Origin: Bacillus chungangensis
Lineage (GTDB): Bacteria > Bacillota > Bacilli > Bacillales > Bacillaceae_C
Reading direction: 5' to 3'
DNA: 64,000 nt
Assembly (NCBI RefSeq): GCF_030812995.1
Contig: NZ_JAUSTT010000014.1
Coordinates: 1-64,000 of the forward strand
A program made the translations under genes and the position numbers. Numbering within the stretch: position 1 is the first letter of the stretch; every line of letters starts with the position of its first letter. This document shows, piece by piece, positions 61,294 through 64,000 of the stretch. The notes under the pieces are model-generated. The model saw nothing but the letters and a program-made list of their open reading frames with translations. It was not told the DNA's origin and did no database searches.

Positions 61294-62274
61294 TTGCTTA
61301 TTATTAGTAAGGAAGAACAGAAAAAACATATGAAAATGTCAGAAGTCATTGACCAAACGGAATTAGCATTAAAGGAATATTCCCGTGGTCAAACGCAGAC
61401 GCCTATTCGCACTTCTCTTCCTTTTTCTGAAGGGAAAAGTATAGCCCTTTATATGCCTTCAACCGCGGAAGGACTTGAGAGCATTGGGTTGAAATTTGTA
61501 AATGTCGTTCCAGAGAATAAGAAAAAAGGTAAAAAAACAATCAATGGGATTGTTGTCCTTTCCCACTATGAAACAGGTGAGCCGCTTGCGCTTTTAGAAG
61601 GTTCTTATTTAACGACGATGAGAACAGGTGCTTTATCTGGTGTAGCGACAAAATACTTAGCAAGAGAAGATGCGAGCATACTAGGTGTCATTGGAACTGG
61701 CGAGCAAGCCAAGGGTCTTTGTGAAGCGGTATTAGCAGTAAGAAAGATAGCAAAAATCTTACTCTATAACCGCAGCAAAGAAAAGGCGCTGGCATTTGCA
61801 GCATATGTTCAAGCTACGTATCAACTGGAAGCTGTTGTCATGGAAGAAACCGATAAGGTTGTAGAAACCGCACATATTTTAATTACAGCAACAAATGCCT
61901 CTGAGCCGATATTCTCCAGTAAATTAACGCCAGGAACGCACGTCAATGCAGTTGGCTCTTTTCGCCCTGCGATGCAAGAGCTGCCATCACATGTGATGGT
62001 ACAAGCAGATAAAATTGTTGTGGAAGCCGTCGAAGCTGCTTTAGAAGAAACAGGCGACTTGATCGTACCGCTTGAGAAAGGACTTATCACAGCAGACAGT
62101 ATTCATGGAGAAATAGGTGAGATTGCACTTGGTTTAAAATCCGGCCGCGAATCGGATTCTGAAATCACTGTGTTTAAATCGGTAGGCCTTGCAATTGTAG
62201 ATATTGTCGTTGCTAAATATGTTTATGAAAAGGTAGCCGCCAATAAAGGCGGTGTACATGCATCCCTTGATTAA
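61294..62274 (+). CDS. Ornithine cyclodeaminase / mu-crystallin family protein
   Basis: A 326-residue NAD(P)-binding enzyme. IRTSLPFSEGKSIALYMPS and the substrate-side Lys in GLKFVNVVPENK are followed by the Rossmann loop GVIGTGEQAKGLCEAVL and a later GSFRPAMQELPS with the catalytic-type Asp area. I chose TTG at 61294 with AAAGGGTG 9 bases upstream; the protein then starts LLIISKEEQKKHMKM as usual for the family. Members convert ornithine to proline, or act as alanine/ketimine dehydrogenases. Next to proline dehydrogenase, ornithine to proline is the best guess. Confidence 0.85.
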   Translation: MLIISKEEQKKHMKMSEVIDQTELALKEYSRGQTQTPIRTSLPFSEGKSIALYMPSTAEGLESIGLKFVNVVPENKKKGKKTINGIVVLSHYETGEPLALLEGSYLTTMRTGALSGVATKYLAREDASILGVIGTGEQAKGLCEAVLAVRKIAKILLYNRSKEKALAFAAYVQATYQLEAVVMEETDKVVETAHILITATNASEPIFSSKLTPGTHVNAVGSFRPAMQELPSHVMVQADKIVVEAVEAALEETGDLIVPLEKGLITADSIHGEIGEIALGLKSGRESDSEITVFKSVGLAIVDIVVAKYVYEKVAANKGGVHASLD

Positions 62275-62323
62275 ATAGAATCGATCATCGCTGCATGGTG
62301 ATTAACAATGAAACGATATAAAG

Positions 62324-62367
62324 AAGCAAGGGGAAGTTTTTAAAATAAAAAACTTCCCCTTGCTTTT
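62324..62367 (+). terminator. Strong terminator of the proline operon
   Basis: AAGCAAGGGGAAGTTTT pairs with AAAACTTCCCCTTGCTT, followed by TTCTTTG. It lies about 50 bases after the cyclodeaminase stop. Confidence 0.88.
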
Positions 62368-62505
62368 CTTTGAGGGAGATCAACAAGAAGGGATGCAATA
62401 GCGCCATTTTCTGATAGTTCACAATGAAATAGACACTATGTTGATAATATAAAGGATGGATGCTAAGATAAAGCTATAATTGAGCAAATTACAAGGAGAT
62501 GCACC

Positions 62506-63069
62506 ATGGATTATTCCAAAGAACGAAGAGATTTATTTTTAATGCAGCAAGTTTATGGGACACTTTTCTCACTTATCAATAAACTTCAAATACAAGGGGA
62601 TAAATATTTAGATGACTTAACCTCAAGGCAGTTTATGACGATTATCGCAATTCTCCATTTGTCGGAAGATGAAACCACATTAAATAATATCGCAAAAAAA
62701 TTAGGAACTAGTAAGCAAAACGTTAATAGGTTGGTTACCAGTATTGAAAAAAAAGGTTATTTAAGTGTCGTGCCTAGCGAAAAAGACAAACGTGCAATAA
62801 ATGTGAAGCTTTCGGAAATGGGCAAAAGAAAAGTGATTGAAAGCAGTGAAAAAGCTGTCCATTTTATGGCTGATGTTTTCAATCAATTTACAACGGAAGA
62901 ATTGGAAACGTTATGGAAGTTATTGAAAAAGCTATATGAATTTGACGGCGAAACGCATGATGGTTTTGAAGAAGAAGGCAGGAATATAGCTGCAGAAGAC
63001 GATAATAAGATCATAAATAAAATGATGGAGGAATTTTCAAAAAAAAGAAGGGAAAAACTTCACAAGTAA
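62506..63069 (+). CDS. MarR-family transcription regulator
   Basis: A 187-residue winged-helix regulator. The DNA-binding part holds [20 protein letters not shown] and the wing sequence [18 protein letters not shown]. The C-terminal 40 residues are charged and extend beyond the usual MarR length of about 145. ATG with AAGGAGATG upstream (ACAAGGAG). It lies 41 bases before the signal peptidase start, so the two may be co-transcribed; its target is not known. Confidence 0.85.
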   Translation: MDYSKERRDLFLMQQVYGTLFSLINKLQIQGDKYLDDLTSRQFMTIIAILHLSEDETTLNNIAKKLGTSKQNVNRLVTSIEKKGYLSVVPSEKDKRAINVKLSEMGKRKVIESSEKAVHFMADVFNQFTTEELETLWKLLKKLYEFDGETHDGFEEEGRNIAAEDDNKIINKMMEEFSKKRREKLHK

Positions 63070-63110
63070 GTTATATTCTTGATATTATCTTAATAGGAAG
63101 GGTGAATGTA

Positions 63111-63671
63111 TTGACAGAAAGAAAAATGAAATCCGAATCACTTGAATGGATCATGTCTTTTCTGATAGCTATAATAGCAGGTTTAGTGATCAAATTCTTT
63201 CTTTTTACTCCAATTGTAGTGGATGGTCAATCGATGAAATCAACATTAAACGATCAAGATCGGATGATTGTATCTAAATTAAGCAAACCAGAGAGATTTG
63301 ATATTGTTGTTTTTCATGCTAATGAAAAACAAGACTATATAAAGCGAGTAATAGGATTGCCTGGAGATAAGATTGAATACGAAAACGATACATTATACAT
63401 TAACGGAAAAGCATATGAGGAAGAATATTTAGAGGAAAACAAGAAATGGATAAAGGAACAATTTGGTGAAGATGCACTTCTAACAGATAACTTCACTTTA
63501 GAAGATTTATGGGGTTATGAAACGGTGCCAGAAGATACTATTTTTGTGCTTGGCGATAATAGGCGTTTCAGCAAGGATAGTCGACATATTGGCGTCATAC
63601 CAATGAAAGCAATAATAGGGGATGCAAAAATTGTAATTTGGCCAATAAAAAATGCTCAAATCATAAGGTAA
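63111..63671 (+). CDS. Type I signal peptidase
   Basis: A 186-residue membrane serine peptidase of the Sip type. One N-terminal membrane helix (IMSFLIAIIAGLVIKFFLF) is followed by box B with the catalytic Ser (VVDGQSMKSTL), box C (DRMIVSKL), box D with the catalytic Lys (DYIKRVIGLPGD) and box E (VLGDNRRFSKDSRHIG, with GDNR...SxDSR). The start is TTG at 63111 with AGGAAGGG 9 bases upstream; a GTG at 63102 is the alternative. It cleaves signal peptides outside the membrane. It is probably one of several Sip enzymes in the cell. Confidence 0.93.
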   Translation: MTERKMKSESLEWIMSFLIAIIAGLVIKFFLFTPIVVDGQSMKSTLNDQDRMIVSKLSKPERFDIVVFHANEKQDYIKRVIGLPGDKIEYENDTLYINGKAYEEEYLEENKKWIKEQFGEDALLTDNFTLEDLWGYETVPEDTIFVLGDNRRFSKDSRHIGVIPMKAIIGDAKIVIWPIKNAQIIR

Positions 63672-63770
63672 AACGTGTCAAACTGCTATTAGAGCAAACA
63701 TCCTAGGGAGCATTTATGGAGCAAAAGTTGTTGATGTACATCGTCACATGCAGAAGCATCCTTTCAATAC

Positions 63771-63813
63771 GGGGCTGTTCTAAAAGTTTTTTTATGACTT
63801 TTAGAGCAGCCCC
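63771..63813 (+). terminator. Hairpin terminator with shared motif
   Basis: GGGGCTGTTCTAAAAGT pairs with ACTTTTAGAGCAGCCCC and is followed by GTTTGATTT. The loop-proximal AAAAGT/ACTTTT and the outer GGG-CTGT/ACAG-CCC are the same plan as at 33455-33498. The remainder of 63672-63891 holds nothing recognised. Confidence 0.7.
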
Positions 63814-63891
63814 GTTTGATTTAACTGAATTCAGCTAACTTATTGAGTGATGAGTGGAAGTGAGCAGGAGAGTGATTAATCAAATTTAGCC

Positions 63892-64000
63892 TTAACTGAC
63901 AGTAAGACCCCTATCTCAAGAGTAAGAGGAATCGAAGTCTAGATGGGGAAACCTGCCAGTAAATGTCCGATTGGTTCGGGCCTACAGGATAAGGAAAGCT
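63892..64000 (+). repeat. Dispersed structured repeat, copy 8 (cut by window end)
   Basis: TAACTGACAGTAAGACC opens the copy. Stem A is CCCC-ATCT with AGATGGGG, where other copies have ACCT with AGGT, again a paired change. The core ATGTCCGATTGGTTCGGGCC is present and the rest lies beyond position 64000. Confidence 0.85.

Overview
The window reads as chromosome of a low-GC, spore-forming Bacillaceae. The support is AGGAGG-type ribosome sites, frequent TTG/GTG starts, a YtvI-type sporulation membrane protein, a B. subtilis-style SorC-class DeoR, GAAC-N4-GTTC (LexA-type) boxes, Fur boxes and an Sfp-type transferase. No rRNA, tRNA, CRISPR array or intact phage is visible. Genus and species cannot be fixed from the sequence alone.

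Layout. 0-5.6 kb: the 3' end of an IS200/IS605-type element, a hypothetical gene, then a very large hybrid sensor kinase divergent from its REC-BTAD response regulator, and a carboxylesterase remnant. 5.8-15 kb: an iron/siderophore region with four Fur boxes, an AraC regulator, two siderophore-binding lipoproteins, a Btr-like AraC/binding-protein fusion and a Fes-type esterase; it is interrupted by a decayed ABC permease/AraC pair and a serine hydrolase bracketed by two repeat copies. 15-25.7 kb: housekeeping and accessory genes (DUF3024, YdcF-like, HAAS, CPBP protease, MFS pump with TetR, YtvI, ECF sigma/anti-sigma, MazG, GalT-like). 25.9-33.5 kb: a mobile-element-rich stretch with an Rpn nuclease, a tnpB remnant, an ABC transporter with a chimeric M16 fragment, threonine dehydratase, and a solo IS605 right-end RNA directly in front of a GntR gene. 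33.8-43.8 kb: a secreted DUF3298 protein, sfp, a TetR-regulated ABC exporter, an SDR, a branched-polyamine synthase, a VanY-type carboxypeptidase, and a MarR/DUF3147 pair. 44-52.7 kb: a complete sugar operon (DeoR-like regulator, zinc alcohol dehydrogenase, FGGY kinase, RbsA/RbsC/binding-protein transporter, DeoC). 53-57 kb: chemoreceptor, CPBP protease and a secreted protein. 57.1-58.6 kb: a GC-rich foreign island with TraX and a truncated HTH gene. 58.6-62.4 kb: a sigma-54 activator divergent from proline dehydrogenase and ornithine cyclodeaminase. 62.5-64 kb: MarR and signal peptidase I.

The most notable non-coding signal is a ~150-260 bp repeat present eight times, seven in one orientation and one inverted. 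Its stems are kept by compensatory changes between copies, so it behaves like a mobile structured RNA or MITE. Other points of interest are a candidate intragenic antitoxin start inside rpn, LexA-type boxes overlapping the mazG and rpn promoters, twin inverted DeoR-type 13-mers around the sugar-operon promoter, a near-perfect sigma-54 promoter before proline dehydrogenase, and an apparent RiPP-like leader fused to an M16 peptidase tail.
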